This document shows, one piece after another, positions 28,296 to 36,457 of a DNA stretch of 64,000 nt. The notes beneath the pieces were generated by a model, which saw only the letters and a list, made by a program, of their open reading frames with translations, ran no database searches and had not been told where the DNA came from. Origin of the DNA: a virus; the IMG/VR virus record IMGVR_UViG_3300029787_000005, positions 62,001-126,000 of that record; one strand, given 5' to 3'. The first letter of the stretch is position 1. Each line of letters begins with the position of its first letter. The position numbers and the translations under genes are program-made.

Positions 28296-29130
28296 TACTC
28301 CTTATCACATGCTGACGTTCAGTCTTAATAATGTGTTCTTTCTGCTGACGTACAAGATGCATTGATGGATTATCTTTATGATCTTCTGCATTGAGATCAA
28401 CATACTTCTTACCCATACCATTGAGCAATCTAAACACATATGCTTCTCTACGATGGAATGGTTGTTTATCTTTTGCAAAGAACTCTGATCCTTGTTCAGC
28501 TCCAAAGAAGTATGAGTATGCCCAACCTCTTGGTAGAGTGTTGATTATATCTCTGTGGTAATGGTTTATATATTCATCATTGCCTCTGAATTTGAATGCA
28601 TATGTTTCTGGATCATGCATGAACTCTTTTGTAATAAAGTTCATAGAGTGACCATGCCACATCATAATAGAAGAATTAACTAATGCAGCAAACTCAAAGT
28701 CTGGATCAAACCCTGATTGTTTGAATGCTTGTGATTCCCAATCAATAGGTTTCCAATAACAATACAACATAGTAAGTTTATCTTTAACAGCAAAGTCACA
28801 CATTTGATCAAAGTCTCTTTGTATGACTGTATCAAGATCAAAGTATATGTTAAGCCCATCACCAGATATAGATTCATCAAACAGCATCATCTTGTTCCAC
28901 CAACCCCATAAGTTGTATTCATTAACATCTATGATATTAATGCCAGGGACTGCTATAGTTGTTTGATTTGTTAGTAAGTTAAAATTATATGGCTCACTAA
29001 AGTTTGCATCTATCTGAGCCTTTAATTGATATACGTGTTCATCTGTATAGTACTCACTAGGATCAAACTCCATTTGGTATGGAGTCTCAGTGTGTACAGT
29101 TTTGATGCAGTAAATATTAATGCGTGTCAT
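28282..29130 (-). CDS. Glycosyltransferase-like protein (GT-A, DxD) 3
   Basis: The 282-residue protein opens with TRINIYCIKTVHTETP, has EYNLWGWWNKMMLFDES and NIYFDLDTVIQRDFD (DxD), followed by an SSIMMWHGHSMNFI segment and a charged C-terminus. It shares the layout of the other two minus-strand glycosyltransferases but is longer at the N-terminus and C-terminus. The ATG at 29130 lies inside the upstream gene (14-base overlap), which implies coupled translation. Probable role: adding sugars to a phage or host surface molecule. Confidence 0.65.
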   Translation of the reverse strand: MTRINIYCIKTVHTETPYQMEFDPSEYYTDEHVYQLKAQIDANFSEPYNFNLLTNQTTIAVPGINIIDVNEYNLWGWWNKMMLFDESISGDGLNIYFDLDTVIQRDFDQMCDFAVKDKLTMLYCYWKPIDWESQAFKQSGFDPDFEFAALVNSSIMMWHGHSMNFITKEFMHDPETYAFKFRGNDEYINHYHRDIINTLPRGWAYSYFFGAEQGSEFFAKDKQPFHRREAYVFRLLNGMGKKYVDLNAEDHKDNPSMHLVRQQKEHIIKTERQHVIRSIEYY

Positions 29131-29530
29131 CTATCCACCTTCTTGTAATACTCAAGAATTCATCCACTTTTGTTACTCTCTCTTTATTATCTCTATTGAT
29201 AAGTGCTAGAGGTAACCAATCTTTACATGCTATCCAATCATGTATTGTATGATGGTCACTTATAGTTGACCAAGTCAACCATGTACCGACACCATGATTC
29301 TTCAACTCTCTAAAACATTTCTCTATTGTAAATGCTCTGAGAGTCTTATCAAATTCAAATGGTAGTCTACCAGACGCATGAAACTGTTGAGGGTCTAAGT
29401 ACGCCTGGTACGTATCTTTATAAGTTGCAACATAATAATACTTATACTTCTTATTATTATATAATAATCTTATTGGGTTAAGCTCATCACCTTTTGGCTT
29501 CTCGAAGAATGTTGGCACTAACTTCTTCAT
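29117..29530 (-). CDS. Unknown protein of the minus-strand cassette
   Basis: This 137-residue protein begins at an ATG overlapping the radical SAM stop by one base (TAATG). It is rich in aromatic residues (KYKYYYVATYKDTYQAYL, GVGTWLTWSTISDHHTIHDW). The His-His-x-x-His spacing near the middle is suggestive of metal binding but does not match a family I recognise. Its place between the radical SAM gene and three glycosyltransferases suggests a role in the same pathway. Confidence 0.6.
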   Translation of the reverse strand: MKKLVPTFFEKPKGDELNPIRLLYNNKKYKYYYVATYKDTYQAYLDPQQFHASGRLPFEFDKTLRAFTIEKCFRELKNHGVGTWLTWSTISDHHTIHDWIACKDWLPLALINRDNKERVTKVDEFLSITRRWIDDTH

Positions 29531-30459
29531 TAGTAGCCTCCTTCGTTTGCAACGATATGTGCGGGAAGGGGCGCCAGTCTAAAGTCTTCCGTAATTCTTC
29601 CTCTGCGAGTTTGGTCCATGAATGGGTAAAGCCTAGCGTCCATATGACTATCCCAATCCGCAATTTTAATCCATATACCGCTTCGATGTAACGCTCTTCC
29701 AATTGAATCCGGGTTAAGGGGGAACATAAAGGTGTCCGGTTCAACATGTTGGCCATAGATTGGTTTCTCCTTCCATGAGTTGATATAGTCCACTGTTAGA
29801 CTATAATGATCTGCACACATCTGAATCATGTCATCCATGCTCCAGTTGTCTACACTCTCTAATAAATACCTACCATGCTGGCCAACGTTTTTGAAGCGTA
29901 TCATTGCGTGGTCGATATTCTTTTGTTTAAATAAATGAAGAAGTCTACTTGGTGCATCATCATTTATTCCTTTACATAATATAGTGCCTGTGTCAACAAT
30001 AAATTTACAAGCCTTGATATTCTCAAGAGCCATTATCTTTTGTTTAGCACATCTAAGTTCATCAATAGCTTCATACCAATCATCATTATCCACACCGTTC
30101 AATGACAAATAAACATGCGACAGCTTAGCCTCTCGCAAGCTACGAGTATACCTAATACTAGCCAATTTCAGTCCATTAGTCAACAGGGTACATCTATGCC
30201 CTGCCTTTCTGATCCTGACTATAATATCAGTTAGATCATTTCTCATGGTTGGCTCAGCACCCATGATTCTGATCATAGTTCTTTTTGGGAATCTACTGAT
30301 TGTATTTATAAGACGATCAATGTCCATGTCAGGAATATCTCTATTTGGTATGTAACAATTTTGACATGTCATATTACATTGATGAGTCACATCAGCTGTG
30401 ACATCAGTGAAATGATTATCTTCTGGATCTAGTTCATAGTAACCTGGTAAGGTGGTCAT
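29530..30459 (-). CDS. Radical SAM enzyme
   Basis: The 309-residue protein has VTHQCNMTCQNCYIPN with Cys28, Cys32 and Cys35 in the CxxxCxxC order that holds the [4Fe-4S] cluster of radical SAM enzymes, then IRIMGAEPTMRNDL (the GGEP-type SAM-binding motif with Ala for Gly) and CTLLTNGLKL, as in MoaA-like members. The C-terminal part (about 230-309) has no extra Cys cluster, so a SPASM domain is absent. GAGGAAG precedes the ATG. The substrate is unknown; neighbouring glycosyltransferases and a dioxygenase suggest sugar or small-molecule modification. Confidence 0.85.
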   Translation of the reverse strand: MTTLPGYYELDPEDNHFTDVTADVTHQCNMTCQNCYIPNRDIPDMDIDRLINTISRFPKRTMIRIMGAEPTMRNDLTDIIVRIRKAGHRCTLLTNGLKLASIRYTRSLREAKLSHVYLSLNGVDNDDWYEAIDELRCAKQKIMALENIKACKFIVDTGTILCKGINDDAPSRLLHLFKQKNIDHAMIRFKNVGQHGRYLLESVDNWSMDDMIQMCADHYSLTVDYINSWKEKPIYGQHVEPDTFMFPLNPDSIGRALHRSGIWIKIADWDSHMDARLYPFMDQTRRGRITEDFRLAPLPAHIVANEGGY

Positions 30460-31024
30460 ATGCTTCCTCTGTGTACTCGAAGTTTGCTAGGATAGCAACT
30501 CTTACATCATTCGATTCATGAAACGATGCATGAGGATGACTTGGATTAATAAACCAAATCTCTCCTATGTTCATAAAATATTTTTTTTGATTTTTATTCC
30601 AAAGGTCTTCACCTCGCTTACCTGTCTGTGCTTTTATTGTAACTGGATCACTTAAAGGACATATAATATTATATGTGTTGGGTGGATCCATATGGTAGTC
30701 CAAATGTTGACCTGGATCTAACATAGCATATCTTTTATTGTTTATATCAATATTTTGAACAGGTAAACTTATCTCATCTGAATGGATTTGATTATAAAAA
30801 TCAGCAAGTTGATAAACGCTTTCACCAGTACTAACACCAACAACAGCATTTTGATGTCTATGTTCTGCAGTCTGCTCACCGGTCAAATTACTTGGATCAT
30901 CCGCTAAAGAATGGTATATAAATAAATTGTGTACAGTAATTTCTGGGGTTAGTTGCCCCACTTTGATAGCTGGAGGCAGCTTTCGGTTACGACCATGAAG
31001 TCGTAATTCGTCAATTTTACTCAT
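30434..31024 (-). CDS. Aspartyl/asparaginyl hydroxylase-like 2OG-Fe(II) protein
   Basis: The 196-residue protein has LDPGQHLDYHMDPPNTYNII (His111-x-Asp113) and, later, GEIWFINPSHPHASFHESNDVRVAIL (distal His163 or His165, Arg175), the iron and 2-oxoglutarate-binding arrangement of this cupin superfamily. It is the first gene of the minus-strand cassette and overlaps the radical SAM gene by 26 bases. The substrate is unknown: protein side chains and small molecules are both possible. Confidence 0.7.
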   Translation of the reverse strand: MSKIDELRLHGRNRKLPPAIKVGQLTPEITVHNLFIYHSLADDPSNLTGEQTAEHRHQNAVVGVSTGESVYQLADFYNQIHSDEISLPVQNIDINNKRYAMLDPGQHLDYHMDPPNTYNIICPLSDPVTIKAQTGKRGEDLWNKNQKKYFMNIGEIWFINPSHPHASFHESNDVRVAILANFEYTEEAYDHLTRLL

Positions 31025-31082
31025 AATATGACCACATCATTGTTATTATAAATATATTTAGCTAAGTTAATAGGAGCACATA
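31025..31082. promoter_or_regulatory. Divergent promoter region between accessory cassette and structural genes
   Basis: This 58-base gap separates two divergent transcription units. On the plus strand TATAAATA (31047-31054) is a perfect T4-type late promoter. On the minus strand TATAAT (complement of 31045-31050) is a possible -10 box and GCTAAATA (complement of 31055-31062) a variant late box. A perfect 12-base palindrome, TAAATATATTTA, spans 31049-31060, so the opposing signals share bases. Confidence 0.6.
31047..31054 (+). promoter_or_regulatory. T4-type late promoter (TATAAATA)
   Basis: The octamer lies 28 bases before the ATG of the first gene of the fibre/neck operon. Late promoters of T4-like phages are read by host RNA polymerase carrying gp55, which this phage encodes. 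Confidence 0.75.
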
Positions 31083-31418
31083 ATGGCGACAAAGGCAAAC
31101 ATTGTAATAGATCAAGGGGCATCATTCTCCACAGATATTGATATTACAGACGCAGCTGGCGCCCGAGTAGACTTATCTAATTATACAGCAAACTCTCAGC
31201 TACGTAAACACTTTTCTTCAACAAATGCAACTGCTACTTTTACTTGTACTACTGGTGGTACAAATGGTACAGTTACTATGGTACTCACACATGCAGTAAC
31301 AGCCAATATAACAGAAGGAAGATATGTTTACGATCTATCATTACACAACACATCTGCTAACACAAAGTTGAGAGCTGTAGAAGGAATTGTAACTGTCACA
31401 CCAAGGGTAACAGCATAA
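31083..31418 (+). CDS. Small virion structural protein (immunoglobulin-like type)
   Basis: The 111-residue protein begins MATKANIVIDQGASFSTDID and continues with alternating Val/Ile/Thr/Asn strands, including NYTANSQLRKHF and YVYDLSLHN, a composition typical of small beta-sandwich virion proteins found at this place in marine T4-like phages. AATAGGAG before the ATG is a good ribosome site. It overlaps the next gene by one base (TAATG). A role as tail or fibre accessory is inferred. Confidence 0.7.
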   Translation: MATKANIVIDQGASFSTDIDITDAAGARVDLSNYTANSQLRKHFSSTNATATFTCTTGGTNGTVTMVLTHAVTANITEGRYVYDLSLHNTSANTKLRAVEGIVTVTPRVTA

Positions 31419-31612
31419 TGGTAAAAATGCTAAGAAATGATTTAGATACATTAACAATTTATGGTAATCCAATAGTAGGATCTGCCAACAAGCTATCTGC
31501 TTGTGAAGATGTTTCAGAACAAACATTAGCCAATGGAGCTATACTTGTATACAGTTCTAATGACAAGAAGTATATACTCCAAGCAGATTCAAATGATGGT
31601 GGTGAGTTCTAG
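31418..31612 (+). CDS. Small fibre-module protein
   Basis: This 64-residue protein has a C-terminal pattern NGAILVYSSNDKKYILQ ending in NDGGEF. The same design (N-G-x-x-L-x-Y ... G-G-x-F) recurs in the next gene, so the two are probably paralogous short fibre modules. Stop and next start are fused as TAGTG. Confidence 0.65.
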   Translation: MVKMLRNDLDTLTIYGNPIVGSANKLSACEDVSEQTLANGAILVYSSNDKKYILQADSNDGGEF

Positions 31613-31887
31613 TGGGACTCAGCATTCAGCTACCTGGTAATACCAAACCAACACCACTACATGCTAATGGTACAGCTTTAGCAAATGTGGCATCTGGTAC
31701 TATCCATTTAGCTAATACAACAGGAACAATAAAGTTAAAGATGCCAACTAAGCTAGCAAGAAGAGTTGGAGATTTTGCTGATGTAAATAGTAGTAGTGTG
31801 AGTAACGGACAAGTACTAAGATACATATCTGCTAATGATACATTCATTACAACAGATAGAAACGATGTGGACGGAGGTAGTTTCTAG
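31612..31887 (+). CDS. Small fibre-module protein, GTG start
   Basis: The 91-residue product starts at GTG fused to the upstream stop (TAGTG). The N-terminus is Ala/Asn/Thr-rich and the end (SNGQVLRYISANDTFIT ... DGGSF) parallels the preceding protein. The G-Q-x-L-x-Y unit is common in phage fibre shafts. No other function is visible. Confidence 0.65.
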   Translation: MGLSIQLPGNTKPTPLHANGTALANVASGTIHLANTTGTIKLKMPTKLARRVGDFADVNSSSVSNGQVLRYISANDTFITTDRNDVDGGSF

Positions 31888-32513
31888 TGGCCATACAAAT
31901 AAAAAGAAGTGCTAATACGGCAACACCAACTAGTTTGGAAGTTGGTGAATTAGCATGGTCAAGTAATAGTGAAGTTATATTTGTTGGTAATGGAAGTGCA
32001 GTAGTTGCAGTAGCTGGTAAAAGAGTACCAGGAACATTGACAGCTAACCAAGCTATTGTTGTTGATGCAAATAGTTTTCTAGATGAAATAAAAACTGGTG
32101 GACTAACTCTTACTACATCAGGTACATCTAACACAAAGGTTGTAGGTATTGTTGCTAATGTTGAAGTTGCCAACACAACTACTCTTGCAACATCACAAGC
32201 TCTAAAAAATTATGTCGATGAAAATGCTGTCACAGGAGGATCAACACAACTCAATGGTTTAACAGATGTCACCATAACAGATAGAGCTCAAAGTGATTTT
32301 ATGATGGCTTCTAACACAACTCATGTTAGAAATGTAACAACAGCTGGAGGTGTTACTGCAACTGCAAATGATACAATAGTAACATTCAACTGTGTTAATG
32401 CTTCTTCAGATTTTCTTGTTGGAGCAAACTTAACAGTCACAACAGCATTGAAAGATGGTAGTGGCAATAGATTACAAATTTTATACGCCAATGGCGACGC
32501 AGCCTGGGGGTAA
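31887..32513 (+). CDS. Tail fibre-like protein, GTG start
   Basis: The 208-residue product starts VAIQIKRSANTATPTSLEVGELAWS, the opening seen in many phage fibre or hyaluronidase-like shaft proteins (x-x-I-Q-I-(K/R)-R-S ... L-x-x-G-E-L-A). The remainder is repetitive Thr/Val/Asn beta sequence, and the end (NRLQILYANGDAAWG) again shows the L-x-Y ... W signature. GTG is fused to the upstream stop (TAGTG). It lies 3 bases before gp13. Confidence 0.7.
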   Translation: MAIQIKRSANTATPTSLEVGELAWSSNSEVIFVGNGSAVVAVAGKRVPGTLTANQAIVVDANSFLDEIKTGGLTLTTSGTSNTKVVGIVANVEVANTTTLATSQALKNYVDENAVTGGSTQLNGLTDVTITDRAQSDFMMASNTTHVRNVTTAGGVTATANDTIVTFNCVNASSDFLVGANLTVTTALKDGSGNRLQILYANGDAAWG

Positions 32514-32516
32514 CAA

Positions 32517-33257
32517 ATGGCCGTACCAAGTAGTAGAAGTGCATTCAAAGAACTGTGTCTCAGACGATTGGGTAAACCAGTCATTGAGATTAATGTTGAT
32601 GACGATCAAGTAGAAGATCGTATTGATCAAGCACTAGCATATTATCAAGACTATCATTTTGATGGTGTTGAAAAAACATTTTTAAAACATGTTGTCACAC
32701 AGACAGACATTGACAACCAATATATTGATATACCCAATACTACTATTGGTGTCATTAATATATTTGACATTGGTGATGCAACCAGTACCAATAACTTATT
32801 CAACATTAGATATCAAATTGCGTTGAATGACTTGTATGATCTATCAAGATATGATCTTGTTCCTTTCTACATGAACTTTATGAACATAAGAATGATTGAA
32901 GAGATATTAGTTGGTAAACAACCAATAAGATATAACAGACATGTAAACAAACTCCACATTGATATGGATTGGGAAAAGTTAAATGTAGGTGACTTCATTG
33001 TAGCTCATGTATACAATAAGGTTGATGGTGATACATACACAGACCTTTGGGGTGATAGATGGTTAGCTGAGTATACAACATGCTTAATAAAGTATCAATG
33101 GGGTTCAAATCTATCTAAGTTTACAGGTATGCAACTCCCTGGAGGTGTACAATTCAATGGAGCAGATATACTCTCACAGGCACAAATTGAAAAAGATAAA
33201 TTAGAACAGGAGATGCTTTCATCATACTCCTTACCAGTACACGATATGACAGGTTAA
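32517..33257 (+). CDS. gp13: Neck protein gp13
   Basis: The 246-residue protein opens MAVPSSRSAFKELCLRRLG, then VIEINVDDDQVEDRIDQAL, a conserved opening of gp13 in marine T4-like phages; T4 gp13 is 309 residues. With gp14 it forms the collar that closes the filled head and receives the tail. The gene is followed two bases later by gp14, as in other T4-like genomes. Confidence 0.85.
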   Translation: MAVPSSRSAFKELCLRRLGKPVIEINVDDDQVEDRIDQALAYYQDYHFDGVEKTFLKHVVTQTDIDNQYIDIPNTTIGVINIFDIGDATSTNNLFNIRYQIALNDLYDLSRYDLVPFYMNFMNIRMIEEILVGKQPIRYNRHVNKLHIDMDWEKLNVGDFIVAHVYNKVDGDTYTDLWGDRWLAEYTTCLIKYQWGSNLSKFTGMQLPGGVQFNGADILSQAQIEKDKLEQEMLSSYSLPVHDMTG

Positions 33258-33258
33258 G

Positions 33259-34029
33259 ATGGTAGGTACAACAAGCCTTTATTTCAATAAGTTTGAACAC
33301 TTTGGTGAACAAAACTTAATAGCTGATCTGGTTATTGAATCCATTGCAATATATGGAATCGATGTTGGATACCTATGTAAGAAGTTTACGTCAGAAGGAT
33401 ACGATCAACTATACACAGAAGAAGACTTGGCTTTATTTGATAATGTAACAGATGTTGCAATGTATGTTAGAAATGTTGATGGCTTTGAAGGAGAAGGTGA
33501 CTTCTTATCTAAGTTTGGTTTAGAGATAAGAGACTCAATGACATTATCTGTTGCCAGAAGATCATTTGAAAGTGAAGTAGAAGCTACACAAAACATATCA
33601 AGACCAAGAGAAGGTGACTTGATATTCTTCCCATTGAACCAAAAATTATATGAGATCAAGTTTGTAGAACACGAACCAGTATTCTATCAAATGGGTACCT
33701 TACAATTTTACGATTGTAGAGTTGAGTTGTTTGAATATTCTAATGAAAGAATGAACACAGGCATACCTGAGATTGATGAGTTAGAAACTAAATTCTCTCT
33801 TGACATCTATGAAGAAGTACAGATGTTGGCTGAGGATGGAGAAGCATTATTCACTGAAGATGGTTATAGACTTCTATCAGAAGAAGAGTCTGCAGAAGAT
33901 GCTAGTGCAGATGATGATAGAGATTATGATACAATTACGGATGCAGAAAATGTATTCTTGGAGTCGGAAGCTGATAGCATAATAGATTTCAGTGATGCTG
34001 ATCCATTTAGTGAGGGTGGTAGGTTTTAA
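33259..34029 (+). CDS. gp14: Neck protein gp14
   Basis: At 256 residues it has the same length as T4 gp14. The start (GTTSLYFNKFEHFGEQNLIADL) and the SVARRSF and PREGDLIFFPLNQKLYEI segments fit this family. The C-terminal 60 residues are strongly acidic (EESAEDASADDDRDYD), probably flexible. It sits between gp13 and gp15 and shares one base with the gp15 start (TAATG). Confidence 0.85.
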   Translation: MVGTTSLYFNKFEHFGEQNLIADLVIESIAIYGIDVGYLCKKFTSEGYDQLYTEEDLALFDNVTDVAMYVRNVDGFEGEGDFLSKFGLEIRDSMTLSVARRSFESEVEATQNISRPREGDLIFFPLNQKLYEIKFVEHEPVFYQMGTLQFYDCRVELFEYSNERMNTGIPEIDELETKFSLDIYEEVQMLAEDGEALFTEDGYRLLSEEESAEDASADDDRDYDTITDAENVFLESEADSIIDFSDADPFSEGGRF

Positions 34030-34925
34030 TGTTTGGACATACTTTCTATCATGGTACGCTACGTAAATATATTATCATCTTTGGTACTCTATTCAATGAG
34101 ATAGTTATTAACAGAACAGATAATAATGGCAATCGTGTTCAGGATATCAAAGTTCCATTAGCATATGGTCCTCGTGATAAAACAATTGCAAGACTAGAAC
34201 AAGATCCTGATTTAGATAGAGAAGCAGCAATAGTTCTTCCTCGTATGTCATTTGAAATGATTGGAATGTCATATGCAACAGAGCGTAAGTTAAACACTGT
34301 ACGTAGAAATGTTGCAATACATGATAGTAATAATAATTCTAATCTAAGAACAATGTATAACCCTGTTCCATATGATATCAATATTGAGTTGAATATATTC
34401 AGTAGATATGCTGAAGACTCAACAAAAATACTTGAACAGATAATGCCATTCTTTACACCAGAGTTTACTGTTACAGCTGAGTTGATTCCAGAGATGGATT
34501 GGAAGATTGATATTCCAGTTGTCCTAGAAGCTGTAACTATATCAGATACTTATGAAGCAGACTTTCAACAAAGACGAGCTTTGATACACACTCTTACATT
34601 TACAGTTAAAGGACAATTGTTTGGTCCTGTGAGTAAGACTGGTGTCATTAGGAAAGCTAATACAATGTTTTATGTTGACACAACAACTAAGTTTGCTAAT
34701 GTACATCCATCTAACACAGTAGTGAAGACTATTTCAACAGGCCTTTCAAATGGTACTCAATTTACACTTCACTCTCGCCAAACAATCACACCAGGCTTAC
34801 TGGCTAATGGTTCACCAACAACAAATGCATCATTAACAGTAGCCGCTTCATCGATAAAGTCAACTGATGATTATGATTATATAACTAACTTTGAGGAGTT
34901 CTTCGATGGTGATGGAACAGGATAG
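34029..34925 (+). CDS. gp15: Tail terminator / sheath stabiliser gp15
   Basis: The 298-residue protein (T4 gp15: 272) has HTFYHGTLRKYIIIFGTLFN, LPRMSFEMIGMSYATERKLN, PYDINIELNIFSRYAEDSTK and an ILEQIMPFFTPEFTVTAELI segment, all typical of gp15, which caps the tail and joins it to the neck. The order gp13-gp14-gp15-gp16-gp17-gp18 supports it. The last 20 bases overlap gp16. Confidence 0.85.
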   Translation: MFGHTFYHGTLRKYIIIFGTLFNEIVINRTDNNGNRVQDIKVPLAYGPRDKTIARLEQDPDLDREAAIVLPRMSFEMIGMSYATERKLNTVRRNVAIHDSNNNSNLRTMYNPVPYDINIELNIFSRYAEDSTKILEQIMPFFTPEFTVTAELIPEMDWKIDIPVVLEAVTISDTYEADFQQRRALIHTLTFTVKGQLFGPVSKTGVIRKANTMFYVDTTTKFANVHPSNTVVKTISTGLSNGTQFTLHSRQTITPGLLANGSPTTNASLTVAASSIKSTDDYDYITNFEEFFDGDGTG

Positions 34926-35379
34926 ACCTTTCAATGCTCATGCTGATCCTATTGCTAATGCTTTGGACATCAGTCCTAACACTGCCCCTTTGTCACTACA
35001 CTCATCTAAAGATGCACCCACCAATGTACCGGCCAGAGGAACTGAAGCGACAGAAAAAGATATAGAGTATGCTAGAGAAAATCTTTATCATCTAGCTGAA
35101 AGAGGCAGGGATGCATTAGATGGTATACTTGATCTTGCCAATCAATCTCAACATCCTAGAGCATATGAGGTTGTAGGTCAACTGATAAAAACACTAACTG
35201 ATACAAACGAAAAAATTGTAGATTTGCAAGCAAAGGCAAAAGATATTTTGTCTGATCCTAAAGGTAAAGATGGACCTGACAAAGTAACAAATAATTTATT
35301 TGTTGGAACTAATGCAGACCTTACTAAACTATTAGGCGGTAATGCAAGGAGTCAATTGTTAGATGAACCTAAAAAATGA
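34906..35379 (+). CDS. gp16: Small terminase subunit gp16
   Basis: The ATG at 34906 has GAGGAG seven bases upstream and is preferred over an upstream TTG (34891) and a downstream ATG (34912); this gives 157 residues against 164 in T4. The helical core (ARENLYHLAERGRDALDGIL, YEVVGQLIKTLTDTNEKIVD) fits small terminases, which form rings that present DNA to the packaging motor. Unusually, the large subunit gene does not follow directly: two other genes lie in between. Confidence 0.8.
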   Translation: MVMEQDRPFNAHADPIANALDISPNTAPLSLHSSKDAPTNVPARGTEATEKDIEYARENLYHLAERGRDALDGILDLANQSQHPRAYEVVGQLIKTLTDTNEKIVDLQAKAKDILSDPKGKDGPDKVTNNLFVGTNADLTKLLGGNARSQLLDEPKK

Positions 35380-36403
35380 GTACATTTGGCATAGCGGTGA
35401 TCCGGACTACGCTGGTAAAAGTTATATAATAAACGAAAAAGGCTTTCACTGGATGCAAAGGTTTGAAAAAACCAAGATGACATTCAGAGAGGCTTGCTTC
35501 GATGCAGCGCTGAGACTAAGAGAAAGAACAAATAAAAGATTAGTGTTGCCAGTCAGTGGTGGCTGTGATAGTGCAATCATTGCATATGTTTTTGATAAGC
35601 TAAACATTGAACACGTAAAGATCAATCAAGTATATCAATTCAGACATAAAATATTGAATCATGAAGAAATACACAATCTAACTCACAACATGCCTTTTAC
35701 TTGTGACTATGTTCAAAATGTAGATGTTGTCAAATTTGTCAAGTCAGATTACTATCAAAATACATTTCAAGATATGTTTCCTTGTCCAGCATATGCTGTA
35801 TCTGAAACAGAGTTAATAAATCATGAAATGATTGACCCAAAGAATGACTTCATTGTATGGGGTACTGGTGTACCTGTGATAAACAGATACGTTGAGAACT
35901 GGCCAATACAATGTTATGAACAAGGACTAAGAAGATTTAGAAGATTAGGATGCTCTGTAGTTGGAGTAGAGGATACTGAGTTCTTTGAGGACAATCCAAT
36001 AATCAATGCTGCATGGTGGGATGATCCAATGAAAGAGCAATTGGATATGTGGTTTGAGAGTGGAATATACAATCACTCTTGGGATAAGATACTCAAAGCA
36101 ATATACTTTGTCAAATGGTTTCCAGAATTAGATAGATGGATGTTGCCAAAGAAGAGCTCGCAAGAAGCATGGATATGGTTTGATAGAGAAGTACTTGACC
36201 ATGGTACTAATCATTACTTGAATATGGGTACTGGAGAGACATACTTCTCTAGTCCATATAGAACATTCAACTCTTGCAAGACAGATGATATCTATGATAT
36301 TGTCAATAATGATCGATCTATAAAAACTATAAATAACTTAAAAGGACAAATCTATTCCTATAAAGACTGGGCGGTAGAGGGTGATGATAGTAAATGGCAA
36401 TAG
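35363..36403 (+). CDS. PP-loop ATPase superfamily protein inserted between terminase genes
   Basis: The 346-residue protein has RLVLPVSGGCDSAIIAYVFD: the SGGxDS P-loop of N-type ATP pyrophosphatases (asparagine synthetase, NAD synthetase, tRNA thiolation and QueC relatives), which activate a substrate by adenylation. A later FIVWGTGVPVINRY segment is where such enzymes bind the activated substrate. I see no CxxC zinc motif of the QueC or TtcA kind. The start lies within gp16 (17-base overlap). The function is unknown; the genomic place splits gp16 from gp17. Confidence 0.7.
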   Translation: MNLKNEYIWHSGDPDYAGKSYIINEKGFHWMQRFEKTKMTFREACFDAALRLRERTNKRLVLPVSGGCDSAIIAYVFDKLNIEHVKINQVYQFRHKILNHEEIHNLTHNMPFTCDYVQNVDVVKFVKSDYYQNTFQDMFPCPAYAVSETELINHEMIDPKNDFIVWGTGVPVINRYVENWPIQCYEQGLRRFRRLGCSVVGVEDTEFFEDNPIINAAWWDDPMKEQLDMWFESGIYNHSWDKILKAIYFVKWFPELDRWMLPKKSSQEAWIWFDREVLDHGTNHYLNMGTGETYFSSPYRTFNSCKTDDIYDIVNNDRSIKTINNLKGQIYSYKDWAVEGDDSKWQ

Positions 36404-36457
36404 TATCTGTCCGGGCCACATAGTTTATTATACACCAAAATAAGGATAAGTCAACGG

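Noticed and set aside
35363-36403. PP-loop protein as the missing QueC
   Set aside because: It has the SGGxDS loop but is 346 residues and I see no C-terminal CxxC zinc motif expected for QueC; the site is also far from the other que genes.
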